Below are positions 1-12,600 of a stretch of 64,000 nucleotides of DNA, one piece after another (within the stretch, counting starts at the first letter, position 1; every line of letters starts with the position of its first letter). This DNA comes from Adiantum capillus-veneris. Lineage: Eukaryota > Streptophyta > Polypodiopsida > Polypodiales > Pteridaceae. Under the pieces are notes generated by a model that saw only the letters and a program-made list of their open reading frames with translations, was not told where the DNA came from and did not search any database. The position numbers were made by a program, and so were the translations under genes. The stretch covers positions 69,338,567 through 69,402,566 of the forward strand of contig CM043970.1 of the NCBI GenBank assembly GCA_014529385.2. Direction: 5' to 3'.

Positions 1-2779
1 GGTCTCAAGATTCACCACTTTTCACTCTATGTCATTATATTAAGAATATGGGTGTTAAGGTCCACCACTTGTCCAACCTATAAGGCTACATCTTAAAGGT
101 TATTCTTTTTACCACTTGGAGTGACCATGATAGGTTTTACATGGGGGTTTGGTTCCAAGGTCCACCACTTGTCCAAGCTAACTCTATTGAAACATAGAGA
201 GAAACAAAGGTCCACCACTTGTCCAAGCTAGGGTCCATTGAAACATGGAGAGAAGGATGCTCCACCATTTGTCCAAGATAGGCTCCATTGAAACATGACG
301 AGAAGCAAGCTGCACCATGTCTCCAAGATGCTAGGCTCCATCGAAATACATTAAACCCACGATATTTCGTAGATGAGGGGTTTACATTCAAGGTCCACCA
401 CTTGTCCAAGCTATTATTGCTAGTAGCCTGAGTGGTTTGGTCTCAAGATTCACCATTTTTCCACTCTATGTCATTTATTAAGAATATGTGGGTGTTAAGG
501 TCCACCACTTGTCCAACCTATAAGGCTACATCTTAAAGGTTATTCTTTCTTACCACTTGGAGTGACCATGATAGGTTTTACATGGGGGTTTGGTTCCAAG
601 GTCCACCACTTGTCCAAGCTAACTCTATTGAAACATAGAGAGAAGCAAAGGTCCACCACTTGTCAAGCTAGGGTCCATTGAAACATGGAGAGAAGGATGC
701 TCCACCATTTGTCCAAGGTAGGCTCCATTGAAACATGAGAGAAGCAAGCTGCACCATGTCTCCAAGATGCTAGGCTCCATCGAAATACATTAAACCCACG
801 ATATTTCGTAGATGAGGGGTTTACATTCAAGGTCCACCACTTGTCCAAGCTATTATTGCTAGTAGCCTGAGTGGTTTGGTCTCAAGATTCACCACTTTTC
901 ACTCTATGTCATTATATTAAGAATATGTGGGTGTTAAGGTCCACCACTTGTCCAACCTATAAGGCTACATCTTAAAGGTTATTCTTTCTTACCACTTGGA
1001 GTGACCATGATAGGTTTTACATGGGGGTTTGGTTCCAAGGTCCACCACTTGTCCAAGCTAACTCTATTGAAACATAGAGAGAAACAAAGGTCCACCACTT
1101 GTCCAAGCTAGGGTCCATTGAAACATGGAGAGAAGGATGCTCCACCATTTGTCCAAGATAGGCTCCATTGAAACATGACGAGAAGCAAGCTGCACCATGT
1201 CTCCAAGATGCTAGCCTCCATCGAAATACTTAAACCCACGATATTTTGTACATGGGGGTTTACATTCAAGGTCACCACTTGTCCAACTATTATCGCTAGT
1301 AGCATGAGTGGTTTGCTCTCAAGATTCACCACTTTTCCACTCTATGTCATTATATTAAGAATATTCTCCAAGATGCTAGGCTCCATCGAAATACATTAAA
1401 CCCACGATATTTCGTAGATGAGGGGTTTACATTCAAGGTCCACCACTTGTCCAAGCTATTATTGGTAGTAGCTGAGTGGTTTGGTCTCAAGATTCACCAC
1501 TTTTATTAAGAATATGTGGGTGTTAAGGTCCACCACTTGTCCAACCTATAAGGCTACATCTTAAAGGTTATTCTTTCTTACCACTTGGAGTGACCATGAT
1601 AGGTTTTACATGGGGGTTTGGTTCCAAGGTCCACCACTTGTCCAAGCTAACTCTATTGAAACATAGAGAGAAGCAAGGTCCACCCTTGTCAAGCTAGGGT
1701 CCATTGAAACATGGAGAGAAGGATGCTCCACCATTTGTCCAAGGTAGGCTCCATTGAAACATGAGGAGAAGCAAGGTGCACCATGTCTCCAAGATGCTAT
1801 GCTCCATCAAAAAACATTAAACCCACGATATGTCGTAGATGAGGGGTTTACATTCAAGGTCCACCACTTGTCCAAGCTATTATTGCTAGTAGCCTGAGTG
1901 GTTTGGTCTCAAGATTCACCACTTTTCCACTCTATGTCATTATATTAAGAATATGCGCGTGTTAAGGTCCACCACTTGTCCAACCTATAAGGCTACATCT
2001 TAAAGGTTATTCTTTATTACCACTTGGAGTGACCATGATAGGTTTTACATGGGGGTTTGGTTCCAAGGTCCACTACTTGTCCAAGCTAGGGTCCATTGAA
2101 ACATGGAGAGAAGGATGCTCCACCATTTGTCCAAGATAAGCTCCATTGAAACATGAGGAGAAGCAAGCTGCACCATGTCTCCAAGATGCTAGGCTCCATC
2201 GAAATACATTAAACCCACGATATTTCGTAGATGAGGGGTTTACATTCAAGGTCCACCACTTGTCCAAGCTATTATTGCTAGTAGCCTGAGTGGTTTGGTC
2301 TCAAGATTCACCACTTTATTAAGAATATGTGGGTGTTAAGGTCCACCACTTGTCCAACCTATAAGGCTACATCTTAAAGGTTATTCTTTTTACTACTTGG
2401 AGTGACCATGATAGGTTTTACATGGGGGTTTGGTTCCAAGGTCCACCACTTGTCCAAGCTAACTCTATTGAAACATAGAGAGAAGCAAAGGTCCACCCCT
2501 TGTCTAAGCTAGGGTCCATTGAAACATGGAGAGAAGGATGCTCCACCATTTGTCCAAGGTAGGCTCCATTGAAACATGAGGAGAATCAAGGTGCACCATG
2601 TCTCCAAGATGCTAGGCTCCATCGAAAAACATTAAACCCACGATATGTCGTAGATGAGGGGTTTACATTCAAGGTCCACACTTGTCCAAGCTATTATTGT
2701 AGTAGCCTGAGTGGTTTGGTCTCAAGATTCACCACTTTTCCACTCTATGTCATTATATTAAGAATATGCGCGTGTTAAG

Positions 2780-3646
2780 GTCCACCACTTGTCCAACCTA
2801 TAAGGCTACATCTTAAAGGTTATTCTTTATTACCACTTGGAGTGACCATGATAGGTTTTACATGGGGGTTTGGTTCCAAGGTCCACCACTTGTCCAAGCT
2901 AACTCTATTGAAACATAGAGAGAAACAAAGGTCCACCACTTGTCCAAGCTAGGGTCCATTGAAACATGGAGAGAAGGATGCTCCACCATTTGTCCAAGAT
3001 AGGCTCCATTGAAACATGACGAGAAGCAAGCTGCACCATGTCTCCAAGATGCTAGGCTCCATCGAAATACATTAAACCCACGATATTTCGTAGATGAGGG
3101 GTTTACATTCAAGGTCCACCACTTGTCCAAGCTATTATTGCTAGTAGCCTGAGTGGTTTGGTCTCAAGATTCACCACTTTTATTAAGAATATGTGGGTGT
3201 TAAGGTCCACCACTTGTCCAACCTATAAGGCTACATCTTAAAGGTTATTCTTTCTTACTACTTGGAGTGACCATGATAGGTTTTACATGGGGGTTTGGTT
3301 CCAAGGTCCACCACTTGTCCAAGCTAACTCTATTGAAACATAGAGAGAAGCAAAGGTCCACCCCTTGTCTAAGCTAGGGTCCATTGAAACATGGAGAGAA
3401 GGATGCTCCACCATTTGTCCAAGGTAGGCTCCATTGAAACATGAGGAGAAGCAAGGTGCACCATGTCTCCAAGATGCTAGGCTCCATCGAAAAACATTAA
3501 ACCCACGATATGTCGTAGATGAGGGGTTTACATTCAAGGTCCACCACTTGTCCAAGCTATTATTGCTAGTAGCCTGAGTGGTTTGGTCTCAAGATTCACC
3601 ACTTTTCCACTCTATGTCATTATATTAAGAATATGCGCGTGTTAAG
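2780..3646 (+). repeat. Representative satellite dimer
   Basis: A clean reference copy. The GTCCACCACTTGTCCAACC landmark occurs at 2780, 3205 and 3647, giving monomers of 425 and 442 bp. In the first monomer, subunit starts fall at about 2780, 2831, 2881, 2931, 2981 and 3031, a nearly exact 50-bp period. The period then breaks (3113, 3168, 3204) across the segment carrying the conserved ATTAAACCCACGATATTTCG block and the 18-bp indel. Confidence 0.9.
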
Positions 3647-6600
3647 GTCCACCACTTGTCCAACCTATAAGGCTACATCTTAAAGGTTATTCTTTATTAC
3701 ACTTGGAGTGACCATGATAGGTTTTACATGGGGGTTTGGTTCCAAGGTCCACCACTTGTCCAAGCTAACTCTATTGAAACATAGAGAGAAACAAAGGTCC
3801 ACCACTTGTCCAAGCTAGGGTCCATTGAAACATGGAGAGAAGGATGCTCCACCATTTGTCCAAGATAGGCTCCATTGAAACATGACGAGAAGCAAGCTGC
3901 ACCATGTCTCCAAGATGCTAGGCTCCATCGAAATACATTAAACCCACGATATTTCGTAGATGAGGGGTTTACATTCAAGGTCCACCACTTGTCCAAGCTA
4001 TTATTGCTAGTAGCCTGAGTGGTTTGGTCTCAAGATTCACCACTTTTATTAAGAATATGTGGGTGTTAAGGTCCACCACTTGTCCAACCTATAAGGCTAC
4101 ATCTTAAAGGTTATTCTTTCTTACTACTTGGAGTGACCATGATAGGTTTTACATGGGGGTTTGGTTCCAAGGTCCACCACTTGTCCAAGCTAACTCTATT
4201 GAAACATAGAGAGAAGCAAAGGTCCACCCCTTGTCTAAGCTAGGGTCCATTGAAACATGGAGAGAAGGATGCTCCACCATTTGTCCAAGGTAGGCTCCAT
4301 TGAAACATGAGGAGAAGCAAGGTGCACCATGTCTCCAAGATGCTAGGCTCCATCGAAAACATTAAACCCACGATATGTCGTAGATGAGGGGTTTACATTC
4401 AAGGTCCACCACTTGTCCAAGCTATTATTGCTAGTAGCCTGAGTGGTTTGGTCTCAAGATTTCACTCATGTTTTATTAAGAATATGCGCGTGTTAAGGTC
4501 CACCACTTGTCCAACCTATAAGGCTACATCTTAAAGGTTATTCTTTATTACCACTTGGAGTGACCATGATAGGTTTTACATGGGGGTTTGGTTCCAAGGT
4601 CCACCACTTGTCCAAGCTAACTCTATTGAAACATAGAGAGAACAAAGGTCCACCACTTGTCCAAGCTAGGGTCCATTGAAACATGGAGAGAAGGATGCTC
4701 CACCATTTGTCCAAGATAGGCTCCATTGAAACATGACGAGAAGCAAGCTGCACCATGTCTCCAAGATGCTAGGCTCCATCGAAATACATTAAACCCACGA
4801 TATTTCGTAGATGAGGGGTTTACATTCAAGGTCCACCACTTGTCCAAGCTATTATTGCTAGTAGCCTGAGTGGTTTGGTCTCAAGATTCACCACTTTTAT
4901 TAAGAATATGTGGGTGTTAAGGTCCACCACTTGTCCAACCTATAAGGCTACATCTTAAAGGTTATTCTTTCTTACTACTTGGAGTGACCATGATAGGTTT
5001 TACATGGGGGTTTGGTTCCAAGGTCCACCACTTGTCCAAGCTAACTCTATTGAAACATAGAGAGAAGCAAAGGTCCACCCCTTGTCTAAGCTAGGGTCCA
5101 TTGAAACATGGAGAGAAGGATGCTCCACCATTTGTCCAAGGTAGGCTCCATTGAAACATGAGGAGAAGCAAGGTGCACCATGTCTCCAAGATGCTAGGCT
5201 CCATCGAAAAACATTAAACCCACGATATGTCGTAGATGAGGGGTTTACATTCAAGGTCCACCACTTGTCCAAGCTATTATTGCTAGTAGCCTGAGTGGTT
5301 TGGTCTCAAGATTCACCACTTTTCCACTCTATGTCATTATATTAAGAATATGCGCGTGTTAAGGTCCACCACTTGTCCAACCTATAAGGCTACATCTTAA
5401 AGGTTATTCTTTATTACCACTTGGAGTGACCATGATAGGTTTTACATGGGGGTTTGGTTCCAAGGTCCACCACTTGTCCAAGCTAACTCTATTGAAACAT
5501 AGAGAGAAACAAAGGTCCACCACTTGTCCAAGCTAGGGTCCATTGAAACATGGAGAGAAGGATGCTCCACCATTTGTCCAAGATAGGCTCCATTGAAACA
5601 TGACGAGAAGCAAGCTGCACCATGTCTCCAAGATGCTAGGCTCCATCGAAATACATTAAACCCACGATATTTCGTAGATGAGGGGTTTACATTCAAGGTC
5701 CACACTTGTCCAAGCTATTATTGCTAGTAGCCTGAGTGGTTTGGTCTCAAGATTCACCACTTTTATTAAGAATATGGGGTGTTAAGGTCCACCACTTGTC
5801 CAACCTATAAGGCTACATCTTAAAGGTTATTCTTTCTTACTACTTGGAGTGACCATGATAGGTTTTACATGGGGGTTTGGTTCCAAGGTCCACCACTTGT
5901 CCAAGCTAACTCTATTGAAACATAGAGAGAAGCAAAGGTCCACCCCTTGTCTAAGCTAGGGTCCATTGAAACATGGAGAGAAGGATGCTCCACCATTTGT
6001 CCAAGGTAGGCTCCATTGAAACATGAGGAGAAGCAAGGTGCACCATGTCTCCAAGATGCTAGGCTCCATCGAAAAACATTAAACCCACGATATGTCGTAG
6101 ATGAGGGTTTACATTCAAGGTCCACACTTGTCCAAGCTATTATTGTAGTAGCCTGAGTGGTTTGGTCTCAAGATTCACCACTTTTCCACTCTATGTCATT
6201 ATATTAAGAATATGCGCGTGTTAAGGTCCACCACTTGTCCAACCTATAAGGCTACATCTTAAAGGTTATTCTTTATTACCACTTGGAGTGACCATGATAG
6301 GTTTTACATGGGGGTTTGGTTCCAAGGTCCACCACTTGTCCAAGCTAACTCTATTGAAACATAGAGAGAAACAAAGGTCCACCACTTGTCCAAGCTAGGG
6401 TCCATTGAAACATGGAGAGAAGGATGCTCCACCATTTGTCCAAGATAGGCTCCATTGAAACATGACGAGAAGCAAGCTGCACCATGTCTCCAAGATGCTA
6501 GGCTCCATCGAAATACATTAAACCCACGATATTTCGTAGATGAGGGGTTTACATTCAAGGTCCACCACTTGTCCAAGCTATTATTGCTAGTAGCCTGAGT

Positions 6601-9600
6601 GGTTTGGTCTCAAGATTCACCACTTTTATTAAGAATATGTGGGTGTTAAGGTCCACCACTTGTCCAACCTATAAGGCTACATCTTAAAGGTTATTCTTTC
6701 TTACTACTTGGAGTGACCATGATAGGTTTTACATGGGGGTTTGGTTCCAAGGTCCACCACTTGTCCAAGCTAACTCTATTGAAACATAGAGAGAAGCAAA
6801 GGTCCACCCCTTGTCTAAGCTAGGGTCCATTGAAACATGGAGAGAAGGATGCTCCACCATTTGTCCAAGGTAGGCTCCATTGAAACATGAGGAGAAGCAA
6901 GGTGCACCATGTCTCCAAGATGCTAGGCTCCATCGAAAAACATTAAACCCACGATATGTCGTAGATGAGGGGTTTACATTCAAGGTCCACACTTGTCCAA
7001 GCTATTATTGCTAGTAGCCTGAGTGGTTTGGTCTCAAGATTCACCACTTTTCCACTCTATGTCATTATATTAAGAATATGCGCGTGTTAAGGTCCACCAC
7101 TTGTCCAACCTATAAGGCTACATCTTAAAGGTTATTCTTTATTACCACTTGGGAGTGACCATGATAGGTTTTACATGGGGGTTTGGTTCCAAGGTCCACC
7201 ACTTGTCCAAGCTAACTCTATTGAAACATAGAGAGAAACAAAGGTCCACCACTTGTCCAAGCTAGGGTCCATTGAAACATGGAGAGAAGGATGCTCCACC
7301 ATTTGTCCAAGATAGGCTCCATTGAAACATGACGAGAAGCAAGCTGCACCATGTCTCCAAGATGCTAGGCTCCATCGAAATACATTAAACCCACGATATT
7401 TCGTAGATGAGGGGTTTACATTCAAGGTCCACCACTTGTCCAAGCTATTATTGCTAGTAGCCTGAGTGGTTTGGTCTCAAGATTCACCACTTTTATTAAG
7501 AATATGTGGGTGTTAAGGTCCACCACTTGTCCAACCTATAAGGCTACATCTTAAAGGTTATTCTTTCTTACTACTTGGAGTGACCATGATAGGTTTTACA
7601 TGGGGGTTTGGTTCCAAGGTCCACCACTTGTCCAAGCTAACTCTATTGAAACATAGAGAGAACAAAGGTCCACCACTTGTCTAAGCTAGGGTCCATTGAA
7701 ACATGGAGAGAAGGATGCTCCACCATTTGTCCAAGGTAGGCTCCATTGAAACATGAGGAGAAGCAAGGTGCACCATGTCTCCAAGATGCTAGGCTCCATC
7801 GAAAAACATTAAACCCACGATATGTCGTAGATGAGGGGTTTACATTCAAGGTCCCACTTGTCCAAGCTATTATTGCTAGTAGCCTGAGTGGTTTGGTCTC
7901 AAGATTCACCACTTTTCCACTCTATGTCATTATATTAAATATATGTTAAGGTCCAACTTAAGGTCCACACTTGTCCAACCTATAAGGCTACATCTTAAAG
8001 GTTATTCTTTATTACCACTTGGAGTGACCATGATAGGTTTTACATGGGGGTTTGGTTCCAAGGTCCACCACTTGTCCAAGCTAACTCTATTGAAACATAG
8101 AGAGAACAAAGGTCCACCACTTGTCCAAGCTAGGGTCCATTGAAACATGGAGAGAAGGATGCTCCACCATTTGTCCAAGATAGGCTCCATTGAAACATGA
8201 CGAGAAGCAAGCTGCACCATGTCTCCAAGATGCTAGGCTCCATCGAAATACATTAAACCCACGATATTTCGTAGATGAGGGGTTTACATTCAAGGTCCAC
8301 CACTTGTCCAAGCTATTATTGCTAGTAGCCTGAGTGGTTTGGTCTCAAGATTCACCACTTTTATTAAGAATATGTGGGTGTTAAGGTCCACCACTTGTCC
8401 AACTATAAGGCTACATCTTAAAGGTTATTCTTTCTTACTACTTGGAGTGACCATGATAGGTTTTACATGGGGGTTTGGTTCCAAGGTCCACCACTTGTCC
8501 AAGCTAACTCTATTGAAACATAGAGAGAAGCAAAGGTCCACCCCTTGTCTAAGCTAGGGTCCATTGAAACATGGAGAGAAGGATGCTCCACCATTTGTCC
8601 AAGGTAGGCTCCATTGAAACATGAGGAGAAGCAAGGTGCACCATGTCTCCAAGATGCTAGGCTCCATCGAAAAACATTAAACCCACGATATGTCGTAGAT
8701 GAGGGGTTTACATTCAAGGTCCACCACTTGTCCAAGCTATTATTGCTAGTAGCCTGAGTGGTTTGGTCTCAAGATTCACCACTTTTCCACTCTATGTCAT
8801 TATATTAAGAATATGCGCGTGTTAAGGTCCACCACTTGTCCAACCTATAAGGCTACATCTTAAAGGTTATTCTTTATTACCACTTGGAGTGACCATGATA
8901 GGTTTTACATGGGGGTTTGGTTCCAAGGTCCACCACTTGTCCAAGCTAACTCTATTGAAACATAGAGAGAAACAAAGGTCCACCACTTGTCCAAGCTAGG
9001 GTCCATTGAAACATGGAGAGAAGGATGCTCCACCATTTGTCCAAGATAGGCTCCATTGAAACATGACGAGAAGCAAGCTGCACCATGTCTCCAAGATGCT
9101 AGGCTCCATCGAAATACATTAAACCCAGGATATTTCGTAGATGTGGGGTTTACATTCAAGGTCCACCACTTGTCCAAGCTATTATTGCTAGTAGCCTGAG
9201 TGGTTTGGTCTCAAGATTCACCACTTTTATTAAGAATATGTGGGTGTTAAGGTCAACCACTTGTCCAACCTATAAGGCTACATCTAAAAGGTTATTCTTT
9301 CTTACTACTTGGAGTGACCATGATAGGTTTTAAATGGGGGTTTGGTTCCAAGATCCACCACTTGTCCAAGCTAACTCTATTGAAACATAGAGAGAAGCGA
9401 AGGTCCACCCCTTGTCTAAGCTAGGGTCCATTGAAACATGGAGAGAAGGATGCTCCACCATTTGTCCAAGGTAGGCTCCATTGAAACATGAGGAGAAGCA
9501 AGGTGCACCATGTCTCCAAGATGCTAGGCTCCATCGAAAAACATTAAACCCACGATATGTCGTAGATGAGGGGTTTACATTCAAGGTCCACACTTGTCCA

Positions 9601-12600
9601 AGCTATTATTGCTAGTAGCCTGAGTGGTTTGGTCTCAAGATTCACACTTTTCCACTCTATGTCATTATATTAAGAATATGCGCGTGTTAAGGTCCACCAC
9701 TTGTCCAACCTATAAGGCTACATCTTAAAGGTTATTCTTTATTACCACTTGGAGTGACCATGATAGGTTTTACATGGGGGTTTGGTTCCAAGGTCCACCA
9801 CTTGTCCAAGCTAACTCTATTGAAACATAGAGAGAAACAAAGGTCCACCACTTGTCCAAGCTAGGGTCCATTGAAACATGGAGAGAAGGATGCTCCACCA
9901 TTTGTCCAAGATAGGCTCCATTGAAACATGACGAGAAGCAAGCTGCACCATGTCTCCAAGATGCTAGGCTCCATCGAAATACATTAAACCCACGATATTT
10001 CGTAGATGAGGGGTTTACATTCAAGGTCCACCACTTGTCCAAGCTATTATTGCTAGTAGCCTGAGTGGTTTGGTCTCAAGATTCACCACTTTTATTAAGA
10101 ATATGTGGGTGTTAAGGTCCACCACTTGTCCAACCTATAAGGCTACATCTTAAAGGTTATTCTTTCTTACTACTTGGAGTGACCATGATAGGTTTTACAT
10201 GGGGGTTTGGTTCCAAGGTCCACCACTTGTCCAAGCTAACTCTATTGAAACATAGAGAGAAGCAAAGGTCCACCCCTTGTCAAGCTAGGGTCCATTGAAA
10301 CATGGAGAGAAGGATGCTCCACCATTTGTCCAAGGTAGGCTCCATTGAAACATGAGGAGAAGCAAGGTGCACCATGTCTCCAAGATGCTAGGCTCCATCG
10401 AAATACATTAAACCCACGATATGTCGTAGATGAGGGGTTTACATTCAAGGTCCACCACTTGTCCAAGCTATTATTGCTAGTAGCCTGAGTGGTTTGGTCT
10501 CAAGATTCACCACTTTTATTAAGAATATGCGGGTGTTAAGGTCCACCACTTGTCCAACCTATAAGGCTACATCTTAAAGGTTATTCTTTATTACACTTGG
10601 AGTGACCATGATAGGTTTTACATGGGGGTTTGGTTCCAAGGTCCACCACTTGTCCAAGCTAACTCTATTGAAACATAGAGAGAACAAAGGTCCACCACTT
10701 GTCCAAGCTAGGGTCCATTGAAACATGGAGAGAAGGATGCTCCACCATTTGTCCAAGATAGGCTCCATTGAAACATGACGAGAAGCAAGCTGCACCATGT
10801 CTCCAAGATGCTAGGCTCCATCGAAATACATTAAACCCACGATATTTCGTAGATGAGGGGTTTACATTCAAGGTCCACCACTTGTCCAAGCTATTATTGC
10901 TAGTAGCCTGAGTGGTTTGGTCTCAAGATTCACCACTTTTATTAAGAATATGTGGGTGTTAAGGTCCACCACTTGTCCAACCTATAAGGCTACATCTTAA
11001 AGGTTATTCTTTCTTACTACTTGGAGTGACCATGATAGGTTTTACATGGGGGTTTGGTTCCAAGGTCCACCACTTGTCCAAGCTAACTCTATTGAAACAT
11101 AGAGAGAAGCAAAGGTCCACCCTTGTCTAAGCTAGGGTCCATTGAAACATGGAGAGAAGGATGCTCCACCATTTGTCCAAGGTAGGCTCCATTGAAACAT
11201 GAGGAGAATCAAGGTGCACCATGTCTCCAAGATGCTAGGCTCCATCGAAAACATTAAACCCACGATATGTCGTAGATGAGGGTTTACATTCAAGGTCCAC
11301 CACTTGTCCAAGCTATTATTGCTAGTAGCCTGAGTGGTTTGGTCTCAAGATTCACCACTTTTCCACTCTATGTCATTATATTAAGAATATGCGCGTGTTA
11401 AGGTCCACCACTTGTCCAACCTATAAGGCTACATCTTAAAGGTTATTCTTTATTACCACTTGGAGTGACCATGATAGGTTTTACATGGGGGTTTGGTTCC
11501 AAGGTCCACCACTTGTCCAAGCTAACTCTATTGAAACATAGAGAGAAACAAAGGTCCACCACTTGTCCAAGCTAGGGTCCATTGAAACATGGAGAGAAGG
11601 ATGCTCCACCATTTGTCCAAGATAGGCTCCATTGAAACATGACGAGAAGCAAGCTGCACCATGTCTCCAAGATGCTAGGCTCCATCGAAATACATTAAAC
11701 CACGATATTTCGTAGATGAGGGGTTTACATTCAAGGTCCACCACTTGTCCAAGCTATTATTGCTAGTAGCCTGAGTGGTTTGGTCTCAAGATTCACCACT
11801 TTTATTAAGAATATGTGGGTGTTAAGGTCCACCACTTGTCCAACCTATAAGGCTACATCTTAAAGGTTATTCTTTCTTACTACTTGGAGTGACCATGATA
11901 GGTTTTACATGGGGGTTTGGTTCCAAGGTCCACCACTTGTCCAAGCTAACTCTATTGAAACATAGAGAGAAGCAAAGGTCCACCCTTGTCTAAGCTAGGG
12001 TCCATTGAAACATGGAGAGAAGGATGCTCCACCATTTGTCCAAGGTAGGCTCCATTGAAACATGAGGAGAAGCAAGGTGCACCATGTCTCCAAGATGCTA
12101 GGCTCCATCGAAAAACATTAAACCCACGATATGTCGTAGATGAGGGGTTTACATTCAAGGTCCACACTTGTCCAAGCTATTATTGCTAGTAGCCTGAGTG
12201 GTTTGGTCTCAAGATTCACCACTTTTCCACTCTATGTCATTATATTAAGAATATGCGCGTGTTAAGGTCCACCACTTGTCCAACCTATAAGGCTACATCT
12301 TAAAGGTTATTCTTTATTACCACTTGGAGTGACCATGATAGGTTTTACATGGGGGTTTGGTTCCAAGGTCCACCACTTGTCCAAGCTAACTCTATTGAAA
12401 CATAGAGAGAAACAAAGGTCCACCACTTGTCCAAGCTAGGGTCCATTGAAACATGGAGAGAAGGATGCTCCACCATTTGTCCAAGATAGGCTCCATTGAA
12501 ACATGACGAGAAGCAAGCTGCACCATGTCTCCAAGATGCTAGGCTCCATCGAAATACATTAAACCCACGATATTTCGTAGATGAGGGGTTTACATTCAAG

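Noticed and set aside
3070-3082. Telomere-type motif (TTAAACCC) in each monomer
   Set aside because: A single partial match per monomer, not tandem CCCTAAA repeats.
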